Positions 54,555 through 63,141 are shown, numbered from the stretch's first letter. The stretch is DNA of 64,000 nt from Anaerolineae bacterium (GCA_022071955.1 JAJVIM010000018.1:55548-119547); one strand, 5' to 3'. Made by a program: numbers and translations. Notes: generated by a model not told the origin, from the sequence alone.

Positions 54555-57378
54555 CGATCGGGCTGAATTGGAAGCAAAACTCAAGCAGATGCAGGAAGAT
54601 ATGGCCCGGTTGCAAGCCCAATTGGAGACCGGCGCTGTTGCCCAAGGCGAGGGGGCATCGGCGGCGATGGCAACCGAAGGGAGCGTAGCGGTAGGTCGGG
54701 ACGTGGGCGGTGATGTGGTGCAGGGTGATCAGGTGGCGGGCGACAAGGTTAACCTTAATTGGTTGTTTGTGCAGATTGTCAATCAGGCTGCACCAGACCC
54801 GGCTTTGCAGCGATTCCGGGAGTTGAAGCAACGTTATCTAGAAAATCTGGCCCGCGATTGTGACGTGCTCCGGCTGAACGCGCTTGGTGGTGAACAATCA
54901 GTGGGCAAGCAGCTCAAACTCAGCCAGGTTTACATCAGCCTCAATGTGCTCCGACCAATGCCACACGACCAGGATGAGCTAAAAGGGTTTAAGAAACGAT
55001 ATATTCCGCTCCTGAAGGTTGTCAGCCAACCTGACCAGCACGCTGCCATTCTGGGGCAGCCCGGCGGCGGCAAAAGTACCTTTGTCAAACAACTGATCGC
55101 CTGGATTGCTATGGCGCATTTGGGGGATCAAACGGCGCTGGCCCAATTGAAGGGCTGGCCAGCAGGCCACTGGCCGTTACTGGTGGTGCTGCGCGATTTG
55201 ACCGAACGACTGGCCGGCCTCCCGCTGGATGGGTTATCGGACGAGCAAGTAGACCAGCAGTTGCTTGCGACCATCCATGCTCAGTGGCAGGCCGAAATGG
55301 AACGGCTGCACGTGGCGGATTTGGGCCACAGATTGGATGACTTGCTGGCCCAAGAGCGATTACTGCTGGTTTTTGATGGACTGGATGAAGTGCCGGAAAC
55401 CATCCGTCCCCGAGTCCGGCGAGCGCTGCAAGCGCTTTTGCACGCGCCTTATTTGATTGTGGGCAAAATGATTGTTACCTGCCGCATTCGTTCTTACACG
55501 TCCACTGTGGCCCTGCCCGATGTGCCGCAGTTTACCCTAGCCGGGTTTAGCGATGATCAAATCAGAGATTTTGTGGCAGCCTGGTATCACGCCCAGGGAC
55601 AGTTGAACCACTGGAGTAACGACGAAATCAAAGGCCGGACCAGCGACCTGCAACGAGCCGCCACTTCAGCCAACCTGTCTGAATTGGCCGAGAACCCTTT
55701 ACTATTAACGGTGATGGCCATTATCCACCAACGTCAGGTGCGGCTTCCGCCGGAGCGGGTCCGCCTGTATAGCCAAGCTGTGCAGATTTTGCTGGAAAAC
55801 TGGCAAAAGCACAAAGGCTTGCACGTTTCATTCGATTTGCAGACGGTGTTAAATGATACTACGGCGATGCGGCGCACCCTGCAAATGCTGGCCTACACCG
55901 CCCATCAGCGTCAGAGCCAGCAGGGGTTAGAGGCGCACCTGACCCGACCAGATATTTTGCAGGCAATTGACCAACACCGCCTCATTCCATTGGGATTGGT
56001 TGATGAGTTTCTCAACTATGTTGATCACCGGGCGGGATTGCTGATTGGGTTGGGAGGCGATGCGGCCGGTGGACGACCGCAGCTGTATGATTTTCCGCAC
56101 CACACCTTTCAGGAGTACCTGGCTGGCTGCCAAATGGTGACCGGCCGTGACCGGACGGTGCGGCGCGAGTTCTGGCAGCGCGCGAGCGAGGGCGATTTTT
56201 GGTACCTGGCCGCGCAGTATGGCACCGAAACGTTGCTTTACAGTGACCGCCCGGACCCTGAACGGCTGTTGGATCTGGCTTACGATTTATGCCAGGAATC
56301 CGCCCCGCAAAGTGAGACCAACTGGCGGGCCGTGCTCTGGTCCGGGCAAATGGCCAGCCTGCTTGGTGCGGCTTACATTACCGCCGACCAATGCTGTGGC
56401 CCGGCCGGTGGCGTGGTTTATTTGCAGCGGCTGCGCCAGCAACTGGTCAACCTGCTGACCGGTAACCGCCTGCCGGTTATTGAACGCGCCGAAGCCGGGA
56501 ACGTGCTGGCCCAATTGGGCGACCCCCGCCCCGAAGTGTTGACTGTGGATGCCATGCACTTTTGCGCCGTGCCACCCGGCCCTTTTTGGCTGGGCAGCAA
56601 CGACAGTGATGATGAAAAACCCCCGCGCCAGTTTGATATTGGTTACGGGTACTGGCTGGCCCGTTACCCGGTGACGGTGGCCCAGTGGCGCAAGTTTGTG
56701 GCCGCCAGCGGCCATAAACCAACCGATGTTGACAGCCTGCGCGACCCCGACAACCGGCCCGTGCGTTACGTCACCTGGTTTGAAGCAGTAGAGTTTACCA
56801 ACTGGGTAACCGACAGGTGGCACAAAACCGGGCTGTTGCCACCAGATTGGCAGGCGCGACTGCCCAGTGAGGCCGAGTGGGAAAAGGCGGCGCGGGGCGG
56901 GTTAAAAATACCGCAAACCCCAATTATGGGGGCGCTGGCCGGGCTGGAACTTGGCCGGGTAAACACGTTGGCAGAGTTGGTAGAAAACAACCTGCCCCAA
57001 CGCCGTTACCCGTGGGGCCAGCAGGCAGACCCCAACTGCGCCAATTATTCCGATACCGGCATTGGCGACACCAGCGCCGTGGGTTGTTTTCCTCAAGGAA
57101 AAAGCGGGTACGGGGCCGAAGAGTTGAGCGGCAATGGGTGGGAGTGGACCCGGAGTTTATGGGGGACGGACTTCAACAAACCCGATTTTCGCTATCCATA
57201 TAACTCAGATGACGGTCGGGAAGATTTGAATGCAAAAAGAAATGTTATGCGCGTACTGCGCGGCGGTGCGTTCGACGGGTCTTCCCCGGACGTGCGCTGC
57301 GCCTTCCGCGGCTGGCACCACCCGGGCAACGGGTACTACTATCGGGGGTTTCGAGTGGTGTTGTCCCCATTTTTCTAA
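54547..57378 (+). CDS. NACHT-type NTPase with C-terminal FGE-sulfatase/C-type-lectin domain, probable DGR target
   Basis: 943 residues. Segments in order: a short coiled coil (1-28), a Gly/Ala-rich element (GAVAQGEGASAAMATEGSVA), and a NACHT ATPase with Walker A LGQPGGGKSTF (about 170) and Walker B LLLVFDGLDEVP. A helical arm with the ENPLLLTVMA motif follows, and from about 675 a formylglycine-generating-enzyme-like domain (PGPFWLGSN, LPSEAEWEKAARGG, GNGWEWTRS). The last 42 codons (57252-57377) start RVLRGGAF and end GFRVVLSPFF, the form of DGR variable regions in this fold. In such proteins the lectin-like tail varies to bind different ligands and the NACHT part signals. Sequence just past the stop is shared with the second NACHT-FGE gene. 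Confidence 0.88.
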   Translation: MSDDRAELEAKLKQMQEDMARLQAQLETGAVAQGEGASAAMATEGSVAVGRDVGGDVVQGDQVAGDKVNLNWLFVQIVNQAAPDPALQRFRELKQRYLENLARDCDVLRLNALGGEQSVGKQLKLSQVYISLNVLRPMPHDQDELKGFKKRYIPLLKVVSQPDQHAAILGQPGGGKSTFVKQLIAWIAMAHLGDQTALAQLKGWPAGHWPLLVVLRDLTERLAGLPLDGLSDEQVDQQLLATIHAQWQAEMERLHVADLGHRLDDLLAQERLLLVFDGLDEVPETIRPRVRRALQALLHAPYLIVGKMIVTCRIRSYTSTVALPDVPQFTLAGFSDDQIRDFVAAWYHAQGQLNHWSNDEIKGRTSDLQRAATSANLSELAENPLLLTVMAIIHQRQVRLPPERVRLYSQAVQILLENWQKHKGLHVSFDLQTVLNDTTAMRRTLQMLAYTAHQRQSQQGLEAHLTRPDILQAIDQHRLIPLGLVDEFLNYVDHRAGLLIGLGGDAAGGRPQLYDFPHHTFQEYLAGCQMVTGRDRTVRREFWQRASEGDFWYLAAQYGTETLLYSDRPDPERLLDLAYDLCQESAPQSETNWRAVLWSGQMASLLGAAYITADQCCGPAGGVVYLQRLRQQLVNLLTGNRLPVIERAEAGNVLAQLGDPRPEVLTVDAMHFCAVPPGPFWLGSNDSDDEKPPRQFDIGYGYWLARYPVTVAQWRKFVAASGHKPTDVDSLRDPDNRPVRYVTWFEAVEFTNWVTDRWHKTGLLPPDWQARLPSEAEWEKAARGGLKIPQTPIMGALAGLELGRVNTLAELVENNLPQRRYPWGQQADPNCANYSDTGIGDTSAVGCFPQGKSGYGAEELSGNGWEWTRSLWGTDFNKPDFRYPYNSDDGREDLNAKRNVMRVLRGGAFDGSSPDVRCAFRGWHHPGNGYYYRGFRVVLSPFF
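57252..57375 (+). other. candidate DGR variable region, first copy
   Basis: The 3' end of the first NACHT-FGE gene. It aligns without gaps to 60709-60832. By hand about 31 of 126 positions differ, and 19 of 25 differing codons change the residue. Many variable codons are of the form NNC or NNT, as expected from AAC or AAT codons in a template repeat mutagenised at adenines. Confidence 0.65.
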
Positions 57379-57535
57379 CCATTTACCTCTGGCCTCTGGC
57401 CGCTCTGATCTCTGGTTCTCTGAACCTCTGAATCCTGCGGCATATGGGGTAACGGTTTATGGTCTGGTAAAAAGGTGCGGTGGCCCAAAGTTTAAACGGA
57501 ATCCCCGCGCGCTACCGCGGTCGATGTAAAATTTT
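57379..57535. other. candidate IMH-like region after the first variable region
   Basis: Non-coding, yet similar to 60842-60993: both contain TCTGAAnCTCTGAATCCTGCGG, then AAAAAGGTGCG and TGGCC. A short stem GGTTC-TCT-GAACC lies within it. In DGRs the bases after the variable region mark the target for mutagenic homing. Confidence 0.5.
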
Positions 57536-57557
57536 AGCCCATCAGGATTGGTATGGT

Positions 57558-57716
57558 ATGGCCAACCAGGAAATGCCCATTTTTACCCGCACCTTTGAAC
57601 TGTTAAGCTGGCTGCTGCCGGTATCCAACCATTTTTCGCGGACGCACCGCCACACCTTTACCCAACGGCTGCTGCTTCCAGCGCCGCCGGCAGGAGGCAG
57701 TTATGTTCAACCTTGA
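57558..57716 (+). pseudogene. truncated avd-like (DGR accessory) gene
   Basis: 52 codons from ATG 57558. EMPIFTRTFELLSWLLP and the following SNHFSRTHRHTFTQRLL fit the N-terminal helix of bAvd proteins (pattern P-I/L-F...WLLP...F...R.T...RL). Avd is a four-helix bundle of about 120 residues that partners the DGR reverse transcriptase. Here the frame leaves the family after about 36 residues and stops at 57716, inside the start of the next gene. Its position just behind a variable region is the normal DGR order (target, avd, template, RT). The RT is missing. Confidence 0.6.
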
Positions 57717-58458
57717 CACCTGGAAACAAGAACTGAGCGGTTCCGTGCGGAACGTGGGCGCGCGGCTGGAGCAACGCCGCCGCCAGGATGCGCCCTTGCT
57801 GCTGTACGGTTATCTGGGCACATTGACTCTAACGCCATTAGCCGTGGCTATGGGCAGCGGCGACGTGGCTCAGGTTTGGATGACGTTGGGTGGTATTTTG
57901 GGTGGCGTGGGCAGTGGTTTGATTGCCAATAAGGTACAACAGTGGGCTGATGCTGCCGGTGTTCCCGCCGCGCTAGCGGCCGAAATTGAGCGCGATGCCA
58001 GCCAAAATCCCAATTTTCAGCAAGAGCTGGACACTGTGCTGGAAAAACTCGCCGTCATCGAGCAAACGCAGGCCGCTTTGCCCGCTAATCAGCAGCAATT
58101 CTTTATTGAATCCCTGCGCGCCGAACTGCGCCAGTTAGGCAACCTGCCCCGTTTTGAAGCCATTTTGCACGAAGGCGCGCTGGCCCAGGGCGACCAGGCG
58201 CGGGCGGCTTACGCCAAAGACAAAGGCGTGGCCATTGCCGGCGATGTGCACGGCAACGTGACGGTTAACCACGGCCGGCCCGCCACCGACCCCCGCGCCC
58301 TGCGCGCCGCCTATCTTAACCGGCTGCTGGAGCGGTGCAGCGCCCTGTCGCTGTCCGGCATCGACCCCAAAGCGGCCAGCAGCCAGCTTGAAGCCCGGCT
58401 GGAACTGAGCGCGGCTGACTACTGCGGCCGGCCACGAGCGCATGCCGGACAGGCGTGA
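57703..58458 (+). CDS. N-terminal part of a second NACHT-FGE protein, separated by frameshift
   Basis: 251 residues. A helical start is followed by a hydrophobic segment (LLLYGYLGTLTLTPLAVAMG onward to GVGSGLIA) and a helical stretch. A Gly/Ala-rich element follows (GALAQGDQARAAYAKDKGVA, then IAGDVHGNVTVN), like that of the first NACHT gene. The next segment, LLERCSALSLSGIDPKAAS, normally leads directly into a NACHT domain. The frame ends 17 bases inside the next gene. Near 58411-58420 the neighbouring frame carries LTTAAGHERMPDRREPQ, the expected continuation, so a small deletion has probably split one gene. AGGAGG precedes ATG 57703. Confidence 0.7.
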   Translation: MFNLDTWKQELSGSVRNVGARLEQRRRQDAPLLLYGYLGTLTLTPLAVAMGSGDVAQVWMTLGGILGGVGSGLIANKVQQWADAAGVPAALAAEIERDASQNPNFQQELDTVLEKLAVIEQTQAALPANQQQFFIESLRAELRQLGNLPRFEAILHEGALAQGDQARAAYAKDKGVAIAGDVHGNVTVNHGRPATDPRALRAAYLNRLLERCSALSLSGIDPKAASSQLEARLELSAADYCGRPRAHAGQA

Positions 58459-60841
58459 GCCTCAACCGGACAAAGTGCGCTACCTGTCCGCCCTGGAGCA
58501 ACTGGACCGGCATCCCCGGCTGGTGTTGCTGGGCGATCCCGGCAGCGGTAAAAGCACGTTTGTGGATTTTGTGACCATGTGTCTGGCCGGGGAGTTGCTG
58601 GGCCAGCCGGCGGTCAACCTCAACCTGTTGACCGCCCCGCTACCCGATGACGATGGCGAGGATCAAACCGAGCGCCAGCCGTGGCGGCCCGGCGCGCTGT
58701 TGCCGGTGCCGGTCATTCTGCGGGATTTTGCCGCGCGGGGGCTGCCGCCCAGCGGAACCACCGCCACCGCCGAGCATCTGGTCCGTTTTATCGCCGCCGA
58801 GTTAAAAAGCGGGGCGTTGGGCGCGTTTGCCCGCCCACTGGCCGAAGAACTCCATACTCAGGGCGGCTTGCTGCTGCTGGATGGGCTGGACGAAGTGCCG
58901 GAGGCCGACCAGCGGCGGGTGCAAATCAAGCAGGCCGTCACGGATTTTGCCGCCACCTTCAAGCTGTGCCGGATTCTGGCGACCAGCCGCACCTACGCCT
59001 ACCAGCAGCAGGATTGGCGGCTGCCCGGTTTTGAAGAAACGGTGCTGGCCCCCTTTAGCCAGGGGCAGATTCGCCGCTTTGTAGAGCACTGGTACCGCCA
59101 TCTGGCCGGGCTGCGCGGGCTGAATCCTGATGACGCTCAAGGCCGGGCCGAACTGCTGAAACGGGCCATTTTTGGCAGCGACCGGCTGCGCTCGCTGGCC
59201 GAACGGCCACTGCTGCTCACCCTGATGGCCAGCCTGCACGCCTGGCGCGGGGGCAGCCTGCCGGAAAAACGGGAGGAGTTGTACGCCGATACCGTTGACC
59301 TGCTGCTGGACTGGTGGGAAAGTCCCAAAGTGGTGCGCGGGCAGGAGGGGCAGGTAGAGGTACGGCAGCGCAGCCTGGCTGAATGGCTGAAAATTGATCG
59401 GGCCAAAGTACGGCAGCAACTTAATCAACTGGCCTTTGAGGCGCACGCCAGCCAGCCGGAGTTGACCGGCACCGCCGATGTGAGCGAGGCCAACCTGGTG
59501 ACCGGCCTGTTGCAGGTGAGCCAGAACCCCGATATTAAACCCATGCGGCTGATTGAGTTTTTGCGGGACCGGGCCGGGCTGATGTTGCCGCGCGGGGTGG
59601 GCGTGTACACCTTTCCCCACCGCACCTTTCAGGAATACTTGGCCGCCTGCCACCTGACCGATACCGACTACCCCGACCGGGTAGGCCAACTGGCGCGTAA
59701 CGACCCCAACCGCTGGCGCGAAGTGGCGCTGCTGGCCGGCGCAAAAGCGGCGCGCGGCACCTCGGCGGCGGTGTGGCAGTTGGCGGATGCGCTGTGCTAC
59801 CGCGATCCCGGCCCCGCCACAACATTGGACGATCACTGGGGCGCATTGCTGGCCGGGCAAGCCTTAATCGAAACCGCCAATCTGGGCCAGATTGCCGAAC
59901 GCAACCAGCCCAAACTGGAACGGGTGCGCCGCTGGCTGGTGGCCATTGTTGAGGGCGATGACCTGCCGGCTACCGAGCGGGTTTTAGCCGGGCGGATTCT
60001 GGCCCACCTGGGCGATGACCGCCCCGGCGTAGGGCTGTTGCCCAACGGCCTGCCCGATATTAGCTGGTGCGAGGTGCCCACCGGCCCGTTTCTGTACGGC
60101 GACGAGAAGCAAAAAGTGGAACTACCGGCATTTAAGATCAGCCGGTATCCCATCACCAACGCCCAGTATCAGGCTTTTGTTGATGATGGCGGCTACAGCG
60201 CCAAATGGCAACGCTGTTGGACACAGGCCGGCTGGCAGTGGAAAGGGGATCGAACCCAGCCAGAGCGGTATGGCGGCGTGTTTAACTTGCCCAACCACCC
60301 GGTCGGCGTCACCTGGTACGAAGCCGTGGCTTTTGGCAACTGGCTGAATGAGCGGATAGCGAATAGCGAATTTGCGAATGACCCCCTGACGGTTGAGCAG
60401 AAGCAATTATGGGTTACAATTCAATCGGAAATCCAAAATCAAAAATCCAAAATCACGTTGCCCACCGAGCAGGAATGGGAAAAGGCGGCGCGAGGGACTG
60501 ACGGCCGGGAATACCCGTGGGGCAATACCCCTGACCCCAACAAGGCCAACTATAATGAGACCCAGATTGGGGCCACCAGCGCCGTCGGCTGTTTTCCTCA
60601 AGGAAAAAGTCCCTTTGGTGGCCGGGATATGGCCGGTAACGTGGATGAATGGTGCCGCACCAAATATTGGCAGCCAGATGATAACTGCCTTCAAGGCAAT
60701 GATTCTCGCGTACTGCGCGGTGGCACGTTCGGTGATACTCCCCAGGGTGTGCACTGTGCCTACCGCGGTGGGGACTCCCCGTACTACATGTACAACCATC
60801 GAGGGTTACGAGTAGTGTCGTCCCCATTTTTCTCCCTCTGA
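58442..60841 (+). CDS. NACHT NTPase with C-terminal FGE-sulfatase domain (second copy), probable DGR target
   Basis: 799 residues if translated from ATG 58442. Walker A LLGDPGSGKSTFVD is only 30 residues in, and Walker B is LLLLDGLDEVPE. The helical arm has ERPLLLTLMASLHAW. The FGE-like domain begins near 546 (GPFLYGDEKQ, ISRYPITNAQYQAF, LPTEQEWEKAARG, GRDMAGNVDEWC). The tail from RVLRGGTF to VVSSPFFSL is the second candidate variable region. The protein lacks the N-terminal adaptor half, which is encoded in another frame just upstream (57703-58458). It could be a working restart product, a programmed shift or a pseudogene. Confidence 0.85.
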   Translation: MPDRREPQPDKVRYLSALEQLDRHPRLVLLGDPGSGKSTFVDFVTMCLAGELLGQPAVNLNLLTAPLPDDDGEDQTERQPWRPGALLPVPVILRDFAARGLPPSGTTATAEHLVRFIAAELKSGALGAFARPLAEELHTQGGLLLLDGLDEVPEADQRRVQIKQAVTDFAATFKLCRILATSRTYAYQQQDWRLPGFEETVLAPFSQGQIRRFVEHWYRHLAGLRGLNPDDAQGRAELLKRAIFGSDRLRSLAERPLLLTLMASLHAWRGGSLPEKREELYADTVDLLLDWWESPKVVRGQEGQVEVRQRSLAEWLKIDRAKVRQQLNQLAFEAHASQPELTGTADVSEANLVTGLLQVSQNPDIKPMRLIEFLRDRAGLMLPRGVGVYTFPHRTFQEYLAACHLTDTDYPDRVGQLARNDPNRWREVALLAGAKAARGTSAAVWQLADALCYRDPGPATTLDDHWGALLAGQALIETANLGQIAERNQPKLERVRRWLVAIVEGDDLPATERVLAGRILAHLGDDRPGVGLLPNGLPDISWCEVPTGPFLYGDEKQKVELPAFKISRYPITNAQYQAFVDDGGYSAKWQRCWTQAGWQWKGDRTQPERYGGVFNLPNHPVGVTWYEAVAFGNWLNERIANSEFANDPLTVEQKQLWVTIQSEIQNQKSKITLPTEQEWEKAARGTDGREYPWGNTPDPNKANYNETQIGATSAVGCFPQGKSPFGGRDMAGNVDEWCRTKYWQPDDNCLQGNDSRVLRGGTFGDTPQGVHCAYRGGDSPYYMYNHRGLRVVSSPFFSL
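60709..60832 (+). other. candidate DGR variable region, second copy
   Basis: It pairs with 57252-57375: same length, same RVLRGG start and SPFF end, different residues at surface-loop positions (for example WHH versus GDS, GNG versus YYM, YYY versus YNH). Confidence 0.65.
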
Positions 60842-60993
60842 TCTCTGAAGCCTCTGGTCCCCCGCGCATAAGCGCGGGGCAGGTCTGAATCTCTGAATCC
60901 TGCGGTGTAGGCAGTAAGAGTTTGGAACGTTGGAAAAAAGGTGCGTTGGCCAAAAGACACGAGGCCCCCGGAAGGGGGTCGCCGCAAATTTTT
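60842..60993. other. candidate IMH-like region after the second variable region
   Basis: It is similar to 57379-57535 although non-coding, with the shared TCTGAATCTCTGAATCCTGCGG at 60884-60905 and AAAAAAGGTGCG near 60934. A further stem GGCCCCCGGAAGGGGGTC lies at about 60962-60979. Confidence 0.5.
60860..60879. other. hairpin behind the second variable region
   Basis: CCCCGCGC pairs with GCGCGGGG around the four-base loop ATAA, about 19 bases after the stop codon. Stems of 7-10 bp with four-base loops just downstream of the variable region are a known DGR target-recognition feature. It could instead be a terminator, but no T-run follows. Confidence 0.5.
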
Positions 60994-61005
60994 CATAAAC
61001 CGGGT

Positions 61006-61227
61006 TCAACCGGCCGCCGTGAATTCTGTCCACCGGCGTAACTCTTCAACAGTAGCCTCATCCGGCCAGTGCTCGTTATCCCACACAAACCGGCGCCAGC
61101 CCGCCGGAATCAGGCCATCGCGCTGCGCGATGGCAATCAATCCCCGGTGGCGGGGATCAGCCCGTAGCGCGTGGCAACGCCGGCATAACACCCGTAAATT
61201 CCTCTTCCGGGCAATGAAGCGGGCCGG
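61006..61227 (-). pseudogene. HNH endonuclease C-terminal remnant
   Basis: The frame read from 61227 shows FIARKRNLRVLCRRCHALRA and then DPRHRGLIAIAQR. The two Cys and CRRCH-type spacing are the second half of an HNH nuclease finger. A stop lies just upstream, and the usual first half (E-x-H-H) is absent. The only ATG (61191) falls inside the motif. It is therefore a 5'-truncated fragment. HNH genes occur next to mobile elements; here it lies directly after the second DGR-like target. Confidence 0.5.
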
Positions 61228-61589
61228 TTTAAGTGGGGAGATTCAGAATCAAAACCGCTGCCCACCACTCGAACCAAGCGCGGCGCACCCCATCACGCCG
61301 GCCGGTCCTCAGTTGCGCCGGTCGGTAGCCAACAGCAACCGCTCCTACCCTCCCCCCGTTAGGGGGGAGCAGATTCTTCTCAATCCTGAGATACCCCCCT
61401 AGTTCCAGTTTGATGACTTGAGTTAATAGTGTTACCTCCTCGCATACACGGCGAGTGAAAAAATATTACGTTGCATTACGTTGCAACAGTTGAACAAATG
61501 TACTAATGGCTTTTTCAATGAACGAGGATATGCTATACTGTATGTGGTGGTGCAACATTACATACCACGATATATTAGGGGGAACAACC
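61228..61589. promoter_or_regulatory. intergenic region with hairpin, TTACGTTGCA repeats and a promoter
   Basis: CTCCCCCC-GTTA-GGGGGGAG forms a hairpin near 61353-61372. Two tandem TTACGTTGCA copies (61466-61485) and one inverted TAATGTTGCA-type copy (61551-61560) flank a -10-like TATACT (61534-61539). This looks like the control region of the HTH gene at 61590, possibly bound by its product. Confidence 0.5.
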
Positions 61590-61820
61590 ATGACTGACCT
61601 AAACCGATTCGCGGCTGAACTCCGGCCAGTACAAATTGAGACGATTCGCGCCTTGCTATCCGAGCGAACTATTCAAGGGGCCGCCAGCAAAGTGGGTGTT
61701 TGCCGGCAAACAATTTGGCGTTGGCTAAAAAATGACCCGGCGTTTCGGGATGCTGTTGTCGCCGGACGCAAAGCGCAAATCGCTGCTTTATGGCGGGAAA
61801 TTGACGCCAAACTCAGCTAA
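61590..61820 (+). CDS. small helix-turn-helix protein (phage phBC6A51-like HTH)
   Basis: 76 residues from ATG 61590, with AGGGGGAAC upstream; the longer frame from 61506 would overlap the predicted promoter. The helix-turn-helix is TIQGAASKVGVCRQTIWRWL followed by KNDPAFRDAV, a form common in phage terminase small subunits and in transposon-borne DNA-binding proteins. It opens a cluster of short, tightly packed plus-strand genes. It probably regulates or recognises the element's own DNA. Confidence 0.7.
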   Translation: MTDLNRFAAELRPVQIETIRALLSERTIQGAASKVGVCRQTIWRWLKNDPAFRDAVVAGRKAQIAALWREIDAKLS

Positions 61821-62010
61821 CCTTTCGCGACAATATTTCACCGAATCAGATAAATCCGGGCAAAATAAGAACGATTCCGGTATCCTAATCACCTTCGCCA
61901 GCGGGAAATTGGGGGACGGGGTAACACTCGTGCGCACACACGCAAGAGAAAAATATCGCCAAAAATGCAACATTTTTTACCAAAACAATTTCACGAGGTT
62001 TAAATCATCT

Positions 62011-63084
62011 ATGCCCAGGCAAATTCTGTCTACTTTTACAGCTCCTCATTCTGTCGAGAGTTTCCGCACGTTTTTAGAAAGCCTTGGGCAGCGAGGGATT
62101 CTACAAGAAATTGGAAGAAAATATGATGTTACTGTTGTCAGTAAACTCCATAGCGAGGATGTCCGTAGGCTAACGTGGTTGATTTCAACCACGCCCAAAA
62201 AAGTGATGAAAATCCGTGACAGGAGCCGAGCAGTGGCAGCCGAAGCCAGCCGTTATGCGGAAACGTGCAGCATATTGAGGCACAACTTGGATCAAAGATA
62301 CATGCAGGCGCGAAACTTTTTGCTGGAACAGCTCAAGGCGGTTGAGCCAGAGTCCGAAGAGTATGCACGGTTAGAGGAACACCTTAAGCAATTGGATGAA
62401 ATACATCCCCAGGAGATTGAACGTGTCATCGCTGAACCTGCCAAAAAACACGATCAGCTATGGCAAAAACATTTGAAGATTGAAGCAGTTTTCCACAAGG
62501 TCCAACAGAGAACAATGTGTGGTATGTGGGTTGAAGCGTATGATATTTCGCCAGATTCAGATCAACTAACTGTCGATGTAGTGTATAGCGGCATCTCTGC
62601 AAACAACGCGGGGCTTATAGGGCAAAAAAGTAATGCACTACACGAGATATTAGATTTGGTAGAGGGACAAGGAAAAGAAATTACGGTTCCACTATCAGCA
62701 GAAACAAGCGTACAATATGAAGAGGAGATATATTCAGCCGGGGCGGTAGCAATCGATACTAACATCAAAATCTCTAATGAGGCTTCCCTAAAAACCAACA
62801 TCCCAGATATGATGGATGCAGCAGGACTAGGTAGAAACAATTCGTCAGAACGCCCAGATTGGTTCCCCAAGACAGAGAAAGCCTTAAAAAAATATCGTGT
62901 TGCATATGGGATCATAAAAAAAAAGAAGAAAGAATACAAAACGGATTATGATAATGGAGATACAAACAACCCGAAACCTACAATTAATGATCTTCGTGAC
63001 GCAATTAGCCTAAAACTGGGAGTGGCATATAGTGCAAGACAAATCAGACGCATAATCCAGGCTGGCGAAAATGGCTGGGTTTAA
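62011..63084 (+). CDS. hypothetical protein of the right-end mobile element
   Basis: 357 residues from ATG 62011; the open frame extends upstream to 61732 but overlaps the HTH gene there. GAGGT lies about 12 bases before the ATG. The sequence is charged and helical: an N-terminal region with IGRKYDVTVVSKLHSEDVRR, a coiled coil (about 60-165), a beta-rich middle with EITVPLSAETSVQYEEE, and a basic C-terminus (IIKKKKKEYKTDY, then a possible HTH ISLKLGVAYSARQIRRII). I do not recognise the family. Its composition is AT-rich compared with the NACHT genes. Confidence 0.6.
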   Translation: MPRQILSTFTAPHSVESFRTFLESLGQRGILQEIGRKYDVTVVSKLHSEDVRRLTWLISTTPKKVMKIRDRSRAVAAEASRYAETCSILRHNLDQRYMQARNFLLEQLKAVEPESEEYARLEEHLKQLDEIHPQEIERVIAEPAKKHDQLWQKHLKIEAVFHKVQQRTMCGMWVEAYDISPDSDQLTVDVVYSGISANNAGLIGQKSNALHEILDLVEGQGKEITVPLSAETSVQYEEEIYSAGAVAIDTNIKISNEASLKTNIPDMMDAAGLGRNNSSERPDWFPKTEKALKKYRVAYGIIKKKKKEYKTDYDNGDTNNPKPTINDLRDAISLKLGVAYSARQIRRIIQAGENGWV

Positions 63085-63141
63085 CCAATTCTATCTTTGT
63101 CCAAGTAACGTACTCATAACCTTACAACTGTCCTGACTACC

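Noticed and set aside
60941..61402. 153-codon plus-strand frame after the second NACHT gene; the stretch RRSVANSNRSYP was considered as a DGR template
   Set aside because: The bases do not match either variable region, and the frame is opposite the HNH remnant.
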